The notes below the pieces were generated by a model. That model did no database searches. It had not been told where the DNA came from and saw only the letters and a program-made list of their open reading frames with translations. The position numbers were made by a program, and so were the translations under genes. Of a DNA stretch of 64,000 nt, positions 9,316 through 16,603 are shown piece by piece (within the stretch, counting starts at the first letter, position 1; each line of letters opens with the position of its first letter). The DNA lies in the NCBI GenBank assembly GCA_047600765.1, contig JASGKF010000002.1:496001-560000 (forward strand), in the 5' to 3' direction. This DNA comes from Viridibacterium sp047600765 (GTDB lineage Bacteria; Pseudomonadota; Gammaproteobacteria; Burkholderiales; Rhodocyclaceae).

Positions 9316-9999
9316 TCAGCGCGGCTCTTCGGCCAGCAGCCAGGGGCCCAGGGGACGCGAAGCTAACGCGAAGACCCAGCCCAGGGCGGCACCAGCCAGG
9401 GCATCCAGCGCCACATGCTGGCGGGTTGCCAGGGTGGAGTAGACGATGGCCGCGCACCACAGGGCGTTGCCGATGCGCAGCTTTTGGCTGGTTTTCAGAT
9501 GACACAGCAGCCGGTCTATCCATATGCCGGAAAACACGGCTGTAGCGACGTGCAACGAGGGGCAGGCGTTGCCGCCGGCATCCACGCGTTGCAGGAAGGC
9601 AAAGGCAGGATAGTTGGCCCAGTCAGCACCGGCGGGCGGGACGGCGGTCGGCCAGAGGTAGAAGCACACCAGCCCAGTCAGACAGAGCAGGAAGCACAGG
9701 CAGCCAAAGACGAACAGCTGGCGCAAGGAGCAGGTCAGGTGAGCCGGGATGGAGACATAGATCCATAGCGACAGGTAGAAGATCAGTGACCAGGGTTGAA
9801 AGGGAATGAGTTCATCCACCCAGGTTGTCGGCATCACTGTTACCGGAAAGGCGGGGTGTCGCAGCAAGTGGAAATAGGCCATGAAGAAGGCCGTGATGAA
9901 AAGGGTCAGGCCTACTGTTTTCAGGAACCAGTGTGTCCTGAATCGGCCCCACACAACGGCGGGCAGGCTCATGGCGGTGCGTATCGGGGCGGCTGTCAT
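9316..9999 (-). CDS. PAP2-superfamily membrane phosphatase
   Basis: A 227-residue membrane protein with about six transmembrane segments. The PAP2 active-site pieces are visible: CPSLHVAT (motif 2, catalytic histidine) and TRQHVALDALAG (motif 3). Motif 1 is not obvious. Family members dephosphorylate lipid or isoprenoid phosphates, or transfer head groups like inositol-phosphoryl-ceramide synthase. It lies 54 bp upstream of the ACP gene on the same strand and may be the first gene of the polyene operon, although it could also be independent. Several in-frame ATGs exist; the longest was taken. Confidence 0.8.
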   Translation of the reverse strand: MTAAPIRTAMSLPAVVWGRFRTHWFLKTVGLTLFITAFFMAYFHLLRHPAFPVTVMPTTWVDELIPFQPWSLIFYLSLWIYVSIPAHLTCSLRQLFVFGCLCFLLCLTGLVCFYLWPTAVPPAGADWANYPAFAFLQRVDAGGNACPSLHVATAVFSGIWIDRLLCHLKTSQKLRIGNALWCAAIVYSTLATRQHVALDALAGAALGWVFALASRPLGPWLLAEEPR

Positions 10000-10154
10000 G
10001 AGGCGGCGAGGCCTGGGCGTCGGGTCAGTTGGGTGCCGGAATTGTAAAGCAAAGACGTGGCGGGGCTTTTCCCTCCGTCGGGGCTACAATCGCCTGCACT
10101 TGTCGTGCTGGCGCGGGTGCCGGCCTTGTTCAACGCAGCAGCAAAGGAATGATC

Positions 10155-10724
10155 GTGAGCGCCAACCCCAAGGCATTGCTGGAAGAGGTCTGCAAGGTGA
10201 GGGACGAGGCCGAGTGCCTGGTCACCCCCATCCAGGTCGAGCGCGCGCTCGACAACATGGCCGAAGCGATCACGCAGCGCCTGCACGACAGTAACCCCTT
10301 GATCTTCACCATCATGACCGGCGGGCTCATCCTGGCCGGCCGCATCCTGCCGCGCCTTCTGTTTCCGCTGGAGCTGGACTACCTGCATGCCACGCGCTAC
10401 GGGCACGAGCTCAATGGCAACCTGCTTGACTGGCGCGTGCGCCCGGCGCGTGACATCAAGGGGCGCAGCGTGCTGATCCTCGACGACATCCTTGACGAGG
10501 GCTACACGATAGCGGCGGTGATGGACTACCTGCGTACCGAAGGTGCCAGCGAGGTGCTCGCCGCGGCCCTGGTCAACAAGGTGCATGACCGCAAGGCCTT
10601 GCCGGGCATGCGTCCGGACTTCTGCGGGCTGGACCTGCCGGACCGTTTCCTGTTCGGTTGTGGCATGGACTACAAGGGCTACTGGCGCAACGCTCCGGGC
10701 ATCTACGCGCTAAAGGGGCACTGA
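10155..10724 (+). CDS. hpt: Hypoxanthine-guanine phosphoribosyltransferase
   Basis: A purine salvage enzyme of 189 residues transferring phosphoribosyl from PRPP to hypoxanthine or guanine. The PRPP-binding signature VLILDDILDEGYT is at about 106–118, and MTGGLILAGRILPRL carries the pyrophosphate loop. The GTG at 10155 was chosen because a good AAAGGA ribosome binding site at about 10142–10147 lies 7 bases before it; the ATG at 10149 would leave almost no spacing. A possible -10 hexamer TACAAT is at 10085–10090. It is divergent from the PAP2 gene and convergent with the small gene at 10740. Confidence 0.9.
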   Translation: MSANPKALLEEVCKVRDEAECLVTPIQVERALDNMAEAITQRLHDSNPLIFTIMTGGLILAGRILPRLLFPLELDYLHATRYGHELNGNLLDWRVRPARDIKGRSVLILDDILDEGYTIAAVMDYLRTEGASEVLAAALVNKVHDRKALPGMRPDFCGLDLPDRFLFGCGMDYKGYWRNAPGIYALKGH

Positions 10725-10739
10725 CGTCCGCGGGGCAGT

Positions 10740-10904
10740 TCAGGGCTCGGCAGACAGCTGTGCGATCTGCCAGGCCTCCAGGTCTGCCTCGTACTGTTTG
10801 CGTGCCTCGTAGTAGAGCGTCCAGACGCAGGCGTCCCCACATTCGTTGCCGCAGCAGTCGAGCGGATCGGGCTCGCGGGGTGGGGTGGGGGCAGGGGGCA
10901 GCAT
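10740..10904 (-). CDS. Small oxidoreductase-like domain protein
   Basis: A 54-residue reading frame on the strand opposite hpt. It encodes the signature DPLDCCGNECGDACVWTLYY, which matches the short cysteine-rich Oxidored-like domain (PF09791 type) found as small stand-alone proteins in proteobacteria and at the N-terminus of some eukaryotic proteins. Four cysteines fall at residues 17, 18, 22 and 26. The N-terminus is proline-rich. The gene ends 15 bp after the hpt stop, so the pair is convergent. Biochemical function is not established; metal or electron-transfer roles are only suggested by the cysteines. Confidence 0.72.
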   Translation of the reverse strand: MLPPAPTPPREPDPLDCCGNECGDACVWTLYYEARKQYEADLEAWQIAQLSAEP

Positions 10905-10948
10905 GGGAACATTGTACAAATTACAAACGGAGTAACGGGGAACTGCAC

Positions 10949-11401
10949 ATGAAGTGTTTTGTGATGATCGTCGTTTTGATGCTGGCGCCGGGACTGGTGC
11001 AGGCCGAGAGCCTCGTTCCCCTGCTCGATGCTGATGTGGCGCCGGGTTGCGGCTGCAGTTTCACGCGTCTGGGGGTGCGGGAGGCGCCTCTGCTGCGCTG
11101 GTCTTCCGAGGGCAAGAAAAAGTCCGTCATACGCGTGGGCTCCAAACCCCAGACCCTCGATTTGAGGCAGGAAAAATACATCCCGGAGCGGGAAGGCTCG
11201 CCACGCCCCAATGACCGATTCGTGCTGCATGCCTCCAATGGGGACTGGAACATCCAGGCGGTCATGACCGCCGTGGGCGGTGCCTGCAAAGGCAAGAGCA
11301 AGAGCTGCAGCCTGACGCGCTACGAAGGCAACCTCGTGGTGCTTGAAGGCGGGCGCAATCGCAGTACGGTTCCGGCCGCCGGCATCTGTGGCTGCGAGTA
11401 G
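10949..11401 (+). CDS. Secreted hypothetical protein
   Basis: A protein of 150 residues with a clear signal peptide (MKCFVMIVVLMLAPGLVQA, cleavage before ES). The mature part begins with a Cys-x-Cys pair (PGCGCSF), has ACKGKSKSC in the last third, and ends GICGCE, suggesting disulfides in the periplasm. No catalytic motif or known domain was recognised. It is a single gene between the small oxidoreductase-like gene and thrH, in the same direction as thrH but with a 94-bp gap. The start was set by the signal peptide; the frame is open far upstream but antisense to the neighbouring gene. Confidence 0.7.
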   Translation: MKCFVMIVVLMLAPGLVQAESLVPLLDADVAPGCGCSFTRLGVREAPLLRWSSEGKKKSVIRVGSKPQTLDLRQEKYIPEREGSPRPNDRFVLHASNGDWNIQAVMTAVGGACKGKSKSCSLTRYEGNLVVLEGGRNRSTVPAAGICGCE

Positions 11402-11495
11402 CCCGCACGACGCGGCGTGCTGCGCTGCGCGACGGGACGTCATGTGCCGCATGTAGAATCGACATCCCCCAAAGACCTGAAACAGGGCCCAGAAA

Positions 11496-12104
11496 GTGCA
11501 GATCGTTTGTCTCGACATGGAAGGCGTGCTCGTCCCGGAAATCTGGATCGAGTTCTCGCAACGTACCGGCATCCCTGAACTGCGTCGCACGACGCGTGAC
11601 GAGCCGGACTACGACAAGCTCATGAAGTACCGCCTGGACATCCTTGCGCAGCACAAGCTGGGCCTGCCTGACATCCAGAACGTCATTGCCGGCATGGGCC
11701 TCATGGAAGGCTGTCGCGAGTTTCTTGACAGCTTGCGCCTCTCCTACCAGGTCGTGATCCTCTCCGACACTTTCTACGAATTTGCCAAGCCCCTGCTCGT
11801 GCAGATGGGTCAGCCGACGATCTTCTGCCATCGCCTCGAAGCCGACGCCAACGGCATGCTCGTGAACTACCACCTGCGCATGCCCGACCAGAAGCGCGCT
11901 GCGGTCAAAGCCTTCAAGGGCCTCAACTTCAAGGTCATCGCGGCAGGTGACTCGTACAACGACACCACCATGCTGGGCGAAGCCCACGCCGGGATCCTCA
12001 TGCACCCGCCCGAGAACGTCGTGCGTGAATTTCCGCAGTACCCGGTGGCGCGCTCGTATGCTGAATTGCGCGCCGAGATCGACAAGGCTTCGGCCCGCAT
12101 CTGA
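11496..12104 (+). CDS. thrH: ThrH-type phosphoserine phosphatase / homoserine phosphotransferase
   Basis: A HAD-superfamily protein of 202 residues. Motif I is CLDMEGVLVPE with nucleophile Asp7, in the ThrH variant where glycine/glutamate replace the usual DxD. Motif II is ILSDTF and motif III/IV is AAGDSYNDTTML. ThrH of Pseudomonas dephosphorylates phosphoserine and can transfer the phosphate to homoserine, linking serine and threonine metabolism. A possible -10 hexamer TAGAAT lies near 11455–11460. The following isomerase-family gene starts 11 bp after the stop, so the two may be cotranscribed. Confidence 0.9.
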   Translation: MQIVCLDMEGVLVPEIWIEFSQRTGIPELRRTTRDEPDYDKLMKYRLDILAQHKLGLPDIQNVIAGMGLMEGCREFLDSLRLSYQVVILSDTFYEFAKPLLVQMGQPTIFCHRLEADANGMLVNYHLRMPDQKRAAVKAFKGLNFKVIAAGDSYNDTTMLGEAHAGILMHPPENVVREFPQYPVARSYAELRAEIDKASARI

Positions 12105-12114
12105 GGACATCGCC

Positions 12115-12483
12115 GTGCCGCATCTGAGCCTCGAATACACCGCCAATCTCGCCGAGGTCTTCGATGTGCCGGCGGCACTGCGCGAGGCCAATGCAGCCTT
12201 GCTGGCGACGGGCCTCATCGACTCGCCGGTGCAGATGAAGAGTCGTGCAACGCAGCTGGAGCATTACCGCGTTGGCAACTTCGATGAGGGCGAGGCCTTC
12301 ATCCACGCGCGTCTGCATCTCATGGCCGGCCGCAGCATTGCGCAACGCAGGCAGCTTGGTGCCGCCTTGGTGACAGCGCTGCAATCTGTGCTGGCGCCGG
12401 CGGCGGGCTTGCGTGTCCAGATCACGGTCGAGTTCACCGAGATGCTGCTCGACACCTACCAGAAGCTCGTCATTGAGCCCTGA
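12115..12483 (+). CDS. 5-carboxymethyl-2-hydroxymuconate delta-isomerase family protein
   Basis: A 122-residue tautomerase-superfamily protein. The GTG start puts proline at position 2 (MPHLSLEYTANL), the catalytic N-terminal proline of this superfamily after methionine removal. A GAGGA ribosome binding site lies 7 bases before the GTG. The family includes HpaF (CHMI) of homoprotocatechuate degradation, but no other hpa genes are nearby, so the natural substrate here is uncertain. It lies between thrH and purU with short gaps (10 and 15 bp), so it may share their transcript. Confidence 0.8.
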   Translation: MPHLSLEYTANLAEVFDVPAALREANAALLATGLIDSPVQMKSRATQLEHYRVGNFDEGEAFIHARLHLMAGRSIAQRRQLGAALVTALQSVLAPAAGLRVQITVEFTEMLLDTYQKLVIEP

Positions 12484-12498
12484 ACAAGAACAGAGACC

Positions 12499-13359
12499 AT
12501 GCACACCCAACGCTTCTATACGCTGACTGCTTCCTGCCCCGACCGCGTCGGCATCGTTGCCCGCGTGTCGAATTTCATCGCCGAGCATGGCGGCTGGATT
12601 CTCGAAACCAACCTGCATGCTGACCCGGATGCGGGGCAGTACTTCATGCGCATCGAGATCAAGGCCGACTCCCTGCCTTTCCACCTTGCCGAATTCCGCA
12701 GTCGCTTCGCGCCATTGGCCAGTGAATTCCAGATGGAATGGAAGATCAGCGACAGCGCGGTGAAGAAGCGCGTGGTGCTGCTGGTCAGCAAGCAGGAGCA
12801 CTGCCTCTATGACCTGCTCGCGCGCTGGCAGAGCAAAGAGCTCGACATCGAGATTCCCTGCGTCATCTCCAACCACGACACCTTCCGTGGCTTCGTCGAG
12901 TGGCACGGCATCCCGTTCCATCATGTGCCCGTGACGGCGGACAACAAGGACAAGGCCTACGCCGAAGTCGCACGCCTCTACGACGAGGTGCGCGGCGATT
13001 GCATGGTGCTGGCGCGCTACATGCAGATACTTTCCCCCGAGCTATGCGCCGCTTACCCCGGCCAGATCCTCAACATCCACCACAGCTTCCTGCCCAGTTT
13101 CGTCGGCGCCAAGCCCTACCATCAGGCCTATCTGCGTGGTGTGAAGCTGATCGGCGCGACCTGCCACTACGTGACGGCCGAGCTCGATCAGGGGCCGATC
13201 ATCGATCAGGATGTGATCCGCGTAGACCACTCCGACTCGGTCGAAGACATGGTGCGCTACGGCAAGGACATCGAGAAGGCGGTGTTGGCGCGTGGCCTGC
13301 GCTACCACCTTGAGGATCGTGTGCTGCTTAATGGCAATCGCACGGTGGTGTTCCGGTAA
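12499..13359 (+). CDS. purU: Formyltetrahydrofolate deformylase
   Basis: PurU, 286 residues, hydrolyses 10-formyl-THF to formate and THF, balancing one-carbon pools and feeding formate to PurT. It has an N-terminal ACT domain (about 6–85, RVGIVARVSNFIAEHGGWI) and a C-terminal formyltransferase-like domain with NIHHSFLPSF and the catalytic aspartate region TAELDQGPIIDQD. The length matches the family (about 280–290). It is the third gene of the thrH–isomerase–purU series. The palindrome that follows at 13378 probably belongs to the next gene. Confidence 0.95.
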   Translation: MHTQRFYTLTASCPDRVGIVARVSNFIAEHGGWILETNLHADPDAGQYFMRIEIKADSLPFHLAEFRSRFAPLASEFQMEWKISDSAVKKRVVLLVSKQEHCLYDLLARWQSKELDIEIPCVISNHDTFRGFVEWHGIPFHHVPVTADNKDKAYAEVARLYDEVRGDCMVLARYMQILSPELCAAYPGQILNIHHSFLPSFVGAKPYHQAYLRGVKLIGATCHYVTAELDQGPIIDQDVIRVDHSDSVEDMVRYGKDIEKAVLARGLRYHLEDRVLLNGNRTVVFR

Positions 13360-13377
13360 CACCAGTTGGATTTCTGT

Positions 13378-13396
13378 GTGACGTGATGGACGTCAC
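13378..13396. promoter_or_regulatory. 19-bp perfect palindrome upstream of PEP-CTERM gene
   Basis: The arms GTGACGT and ACGTCAC are perfect inverted repeats separated by five bases (GATGG). The site lies 87 bp before the PEP-CTERM gene start and 19 bp after purU. It looks like a dimeric regulator operator. A second short hairpin, GCACCG–TTC–CGGTGC at 13432–13446, lies between it and the gene. No sigma-54 consensus was found here. The regulator is unknown. Confidence 0.5.
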
Positions 13397-13482
13397 GGGC
13401 GATGCGATTTTGTTTCCCCTAAGATTTGCCGGCACCGTTCCGGTGCACAAATCAAACAATATGAAATTGAGGGGACATTCGT

Positions 13483-14205
13483 ATGCATGCATTCATCAGA
13501 GGGCTGCTGCTCATTGCCTTGTCGAGTCTGGGGTTGATAACGACCCAGGCATCGGCAACGATCATTTCGGGTAGCAGTTACAACTCCATCAGCTTTTCTG
13601 CTTCGCAAGCGATTTACATCAACAACAACAGCTCCTCATACAGCAATGGCTCGGCCTATTGCTCCTGGTGGCTGGGGCCCTGTTACTGGGGTGGCTATGG
13701 CGGCAGTAGTAGTTCTTATGTGAGTGCTGTAGGTGGTGCACAGATATTTTCAGGCCCGCCGCTCGCCGCAGGCAGCTTGCTTCCCACCGGAGGGGCGACG
13801 ACTACGGGCGAAACGCTGAAGTCGTATAGCTATTCGGTTTATGAGGATGCGTGGCACTGCGGTTTTCTTGGTCTCGACGTCTGCTACAGCTCGTCGGAGT
13901 CCAGTAGTCATGGTGGTGTTTGGGATGGCGTAGCACAGGGCTATCTCGGCTTCCTGTTTGCGGGCAATGATGGCCTTCACTATGGCTGGGCGCAGCTGAC
14001 TTTCGGTAACGATTCTTCAGCCTGGATCAACAAATGGGCGTATGAAAGTGTTGCGGGTGTCGGCGTGATTGTTGGTTCGCTGGACTCTCTGGCACCGTCC
14101 GGCCCTGTAGATCCCGATGGAGAGGTCCCGGAGCCGGCAAGTCTGGCGCTGTTGGCATTGGGATTGGCGGGTGTTTGCCTTGGGCGTCGAACCCGCAATG
14201 CCTGA
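13483..14205 (+). CDS. PEP-CTERM sorting-domain protein
   Basis: A secreted protein of 240 residues. An N-terminal signal peptide (through ASA near residue 25) is followed by a serine-, tyrosine- and glycine-rich low-complexity region (NNNSSSYSNGS, SSSYVS) typical of exosortase substrates. The C-terminus, residues about 215–240, is a canonical PEP-CTERM signal: VPEPASLALLALGLAG, then a short hydrophobic helix and a basic cluster RRTRN. Exosortase is expected to cleave at this signal. The exosortase B gene is in this window at 29.1 kb. The GAGGGG ribosome binding site is 8 bases before the ATG. The body has no recognised enzymatic domain and may be a matrix or floc protein. Confidence 0.88.
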   Translation: MHAFIRGLLLIALSSLGLITTQASATIISGSSYNSISFSASQAIYINNNSSSYSNGSAYCSWWLGPCYWGGYGGSSSSYVSAVGGAQIFSGPPLAAGSLLPTGGATTTGETLKSYSYSVYEDAWHCGFLGLDVCYSSSESSSHGGVWDGVAQGYLGFLFAGNDGLHYGWAQLTFGNDSSAWINKWAYESVAGVGVIVGSLDSLAPSGPVDPDGEVPEPASLALLALGLAGVCLGRRTRNA

Positions 14206-14225
14206 GTAAGCAGAAGTCGCGTCAT

Positions 14226-14244
14226 GAGGCCGAATACCGGCCTC
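14226..14244. terminator. Hairpin between convergent genes
   Basis: A perfect 7-bp stem GAGGCCG/CGGCCTC with loop AATAC lies between the convergent stops of the PEP-CTERM gene and lnt. There is no T run on either side, so an intrinsic terminator is only possible; it could instead stabilise 3' ends of either transcript. Confidence 0.4.
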
Positions 14245-14272
14245 GTGGCGCTTACTGCGGTTGCAGCAGTGT

Positions 14273-15772
14273 TCAGCGTGATTGCTGTCGGGAACGCCAG
14301 AAGGCCCATCCCAGGATGACGGCCAATACGCCCAGCACCGGCCAGTTCCCCCAGCGCGCATAGGGCGTCAGCCCTCCATAGCCGCGCACTTCCGCGTCAA
14401 TCGCTCCCGTCGTAAATGCTTTCAGCACATGCGGTACCGATCCATCCGGCATGACAATGGCTGTCATGCCGGTGTTGGTACTGCGCAGCATCGGGCGGCC
14501 GGCTTCCATGGCGCGGTATTGAGCGATCTGCAGGTGTTGTGGCTGCGCGTGCGAGTTGCCGTACCAAGCGAGATTGCTCATGTTGAGCATCAACGTCGCT
14601 TCGGGCAGGGCGTGGATGAGTTCTTCGCCGAAGACGTCTTCGTAGCAGATGTTCACGGCGACGAGCTGGTTGCCGATGCGCATGCTGGCTTGCGTAGCGC
14701 CACCACGCGTCTGGTCGGCCATGGGGATGGCGACGAGGTCGAGCAGCCAGCGCATGAAGCCGGGCACGAATTCACCGAAGGGCAGCAGGTGGTTCTTGCT
14801 GTAGACCTGTCGTGGCTGGGTGCCGTGCGAGATGGCGCTGTTGTAGATGCCGCCCGCCGCGTCGCTCGTGAAGGTGCCGGTGATGACGTCACCGCCCATG
14901 GCCTTGGCGCCTTCGGCGAGCATGTCCAGGTAGCCCTCGGGTAGTTGTTTGTCGAACAGCGGCAGCGTTGTTTCGGGCAGGGCGACGAGCTGGGCAGGGT
15001 GCTGGCGCGTGAGTTCGAGGTTGCGCAGCAGCCAGTCCTGCAAGCGTGCGGTGTCCCACTTGAGGTCTTGGGGGATGTTGGGCTGGATCAGGGCGACCTT
15101 GATCGGCTCGCCAACCGGGGCGGTCCAGGGCATCAGGCGCAGCACGCCGCCAATCGCAAGGATGGTGAATGCCAGCACGCCGGCGCGGATGCGCTGTGTC
15201 TTGTCGGCGCAGGCTGTGATGATCAGCGCAGTGACGAAGACCAGCAGGAAGCCCGCCCCATAGCTGCCGAAGAGTGGAGCAAAACCCGCAAGAGGGCTGG
15301 GCGGCGTCTGCGTGTAGCCCAGCGCCAGCCAGGGTACGCCGGTGAAGAACCAGCCGCGCACCCATTCACCGAGCGCCCAGCAGGCCGCACCGATGGCGGC
15401 GCTGAACAGCGGGTGGGGCGAGCGCAGCTTGACGAACAACCAGCCGGCCAGCGTGCCCCACAGGGCGAGGTAGGCAAAGAAGATCGACAGGAAGAAAACG
15501 GTCAGCGGCGGATTCATGCCGCCATAGACGTGGAAGGCCACGAACAGCCAGCCACCGCCGGCCCAGAACTGGCCGAAACCCCACAGGAAGCCGAGCCCCA
15601 GCGCGCGGCGCGGGCTGGCGTCTTGCCACAGCAGCCACAGCACGGCGAAGCACAGGCCAGCCAGCGGGAAGAGGTTGAAGGGCGCGTAGGCGAAGACCGT
15701 GAGGGTGCCGCTGACAAGGGCGAGCAGGCACTGGCTGCGCAGGCTGAAGTCGGAGAGGCGGGGCAGGTTCAT
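14273..15772 (-). CDS. lnt: Apolipoprotein N-acyltransferase
   Basis: Lnt, 499 residues from this ATG, transfers the third acyl chain to the N-terminal cysteine of lipoproteins in the inner membrane. An N-terminal block of about six membrane helices (to about residue 205) is followed by a nitrilase-like periplasmic domain. The catalytic Glu–Lys–Cys triad is visible in ALPETTLPLF, YSKNHLLPFGEFVPGF and VNICYEDVFGEE. An alternative start at 15820 has a somewhat better ribosome binding site (AGG 4–5 bases upstream) but would add 16 proline-rich residues. It is convergent with the PEP-CTERM gene and divergent from the Fur-controlled small genes. Confidence 0.93.
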   Translation of the reverse strand: MNLPRLSDFSLRSQCLLALVSGTLTVFAYAPFNLFPLAGLCFAVLWLLWQDASPRRALGLGFLWGFGQFWAGGGWLFVAFHVYGGMNPPLTVFFLSIFFAYLALWGTLAGWLFVKLRSPHPLFSAAIGAACWALGEWVRGWFFTGVPWLALGYTQTPPSPLAGFAPLFGSYGAGFLLVFVTALIITACADKTQRIRAGVLAFTILAIGGVLRLMPWTAPVGEPIKVALIQPNIPQDLKWDTARLQDWLLRNLELTRQHPAQLVALPETTLPLFDKQLPEGYLDMLAEGAKAMGGDVITGTFTSDAAGGIYNSAISHGTQPRQVYSKNHLLPFGEFVPGFMRWLLDLVAIPMADQTRGGATQASMRIGNQLVAVNICYEDVFGEELIHALPEATLMLNMSNLAWYGNSHAQPQHLQIAQYRAMEAGRPMLRSTNTGMTAIVMPDGSVPHVLKAFTTGAIDAEVRGYGGLTPYARWGNWPVLGVLAVILGWAFWRSRQQSR

Positions 15773-15912
15773 GCGGGGCGGCGAGGACTTGGTCGGAGGC
15801 CGGGTAGGCGAGGGGCGCATTAAACCTGCAAATTGTTGCGCTGACCATCGTCGGCCGGTCGCTCCGGGACGGGGAGATCGATTTTCTGGCAAGCTGGCTA
15901 TACGCGTTTACG

Positions 15913-15943
15913 CAATTGCGAATCATTCGCATTTGTGTAGAAT
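15913..15943 (+). promoter_or_regulatory. Fur box overlapping a sigma-70 promoter
   Basis: An interrupted palindrome at 15913–15935 has the core GCGAAT-C-ATTCGC and extends to 11-bp arms with a single mismatch, in the style of beta/gammaproteobacterial Fur boxes. It lies across and between a possible -35 TTGCGA (15916–15921) and -10 TAGAAT (15938–15943) with a 16-bp spacer, the usual place for iron-dependent repression. The first ATG downstream is at 15990, with AAGGAG 7 bases before it. So the two small genes that follow are probably induced by iron limitation. Confidence 0.7.
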
Positions 15944-15989
15944 GCATGCAGCCCGTCCGATGCCGGACATTCGCCCAAGGAGCCGCTGC

Positions 15990-16262
15990 ATGAACGATCA
16001 AAGTCTCGCGCCGCAAACCGCCATCACATCGGCGACCCAGGCGGTCACCTCGTTGGCTGGTGCCACGCTGTTCGCCATGACCCGCTATGTCGAGTGCCCC
16101 TGCGTCGAGAATGCGGTACAGGTCGCGCGGCATCTCGAATGCGCGGCCGAGCAGGCGGGCGCTGATCCGCGTCTGGCCGATCTGTGTTTCGCCCTGGCCT
16201 TGCGCTGGCGCGGTCAAGTCATGCGTCAGCTGAGCAGCAACACGATGCTGGGGACGCACTGA
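15990..16262 (+). CDS. Small protein, Fur-controlled, first of a tandem paralogue pair
   Basis: A protein of 90 residues, predicted mostly helical and cytoplasmic, with no signal peptide. Its core AGATLFAMTRYVECPC, followed by VARHLECAAEQ, is repeated in diverged form in the next gene (AATLLAMTRYAEFPS and VACHLDCVADEE), so the two are tandem paralogues. Three cysteines occur (CPC and LEC). The start is supported by AAGGAG at about 15977–15982. The Fur box just upstream suggests an iron-starvation role. No named family was recognised. A function in iron or haem handling is inference only. Confidence 0.75.
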   Translation: MNDQSLAPQTAITSATQAVTSLAGATLFAMTRYVECPCVENAVQVARHLECAAEQAGADPRLADLCFALALRWRGQVMRQLSSNTMLGTH

Positions 16263-16263
16263 G

Positions 16264-16506
16264 ATGGGCGCGCCGGACTCTATCGGCACGCTGGCTGACA
16301 TTGCGGCAGCCTGCGACGCACGTGCGCTGGCAGCCACGCTGCTGGCCATGACGCGCTACGCCGAATTCCCCTCGCGCGGCGCCAGCGAATTGGTAGCCTG
16401 TCACCTCGATTGCGTCGCTGACGAAGAGGCCTGCGACAGCGCCACGCGCGCCATTGCGGCACTGCTGTCGCGTTGCTGGTTGTACGGCGATGCGGCACGG
16501 GTGTGA
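16264..16506 (+). CDS. Small protein, second of the tandem paralogue pair
   Basis: An 80-residue protein whose ATG is one base after the stop of the preceding gene, so the two are translationally coupled. It keeps the LLAMTRYAEFP signature and the HLDC segment of its neighbour but lacks the N-terminal extension. Cysteines fall in DACDA, HLDC, EEAC and SRCW-like contexts. It is predicted cytoplasmic and helical. Function is unknown. It is followed by a long palindromic repeat that probably ends the transcript. Confidence 0.7.
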   Translation: MGAPDSIGTLADIAAACDARALAATLLAMTRYAEFPSRGASELVACHLDCVADEEACDSATRAIAALLSRCWLYGDAARV

Positions 16507-16511
16507 GGTGC

Positions 16512-16588
16512 GTAGCTTGGGCTGACGAAGGAAGCCCAACATCCTTCGCGTTCCGTGTTGGGCTTCGCTGTGCTCAGCGCCAACCTAC
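16512..16588. repeat. Long imperfect palindromic intergenic repeat
   Basis: The left arm begins GTAGCTTGGGCTGACGAAGG and ends GAAGCCCAACA; the right arm begins TGTTGGGCTTCG and ends CAACCTAC. The inner arms GAAGCCCAACA and TGTTGGGCTTC are perfect complements and the outer arms pair imperfectly. This resembles the dispersed palindromic repeats common between genes in betaproteobacterial genomes. It lies between convergent genes (the small gene ending at 16506 and the MFS gene ending at 16604) and may act as a bidirectional transcript end. Confidence 0.65.
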
Positions 16589-16603
16589 CGAAGCGACGCA
16601 GGT

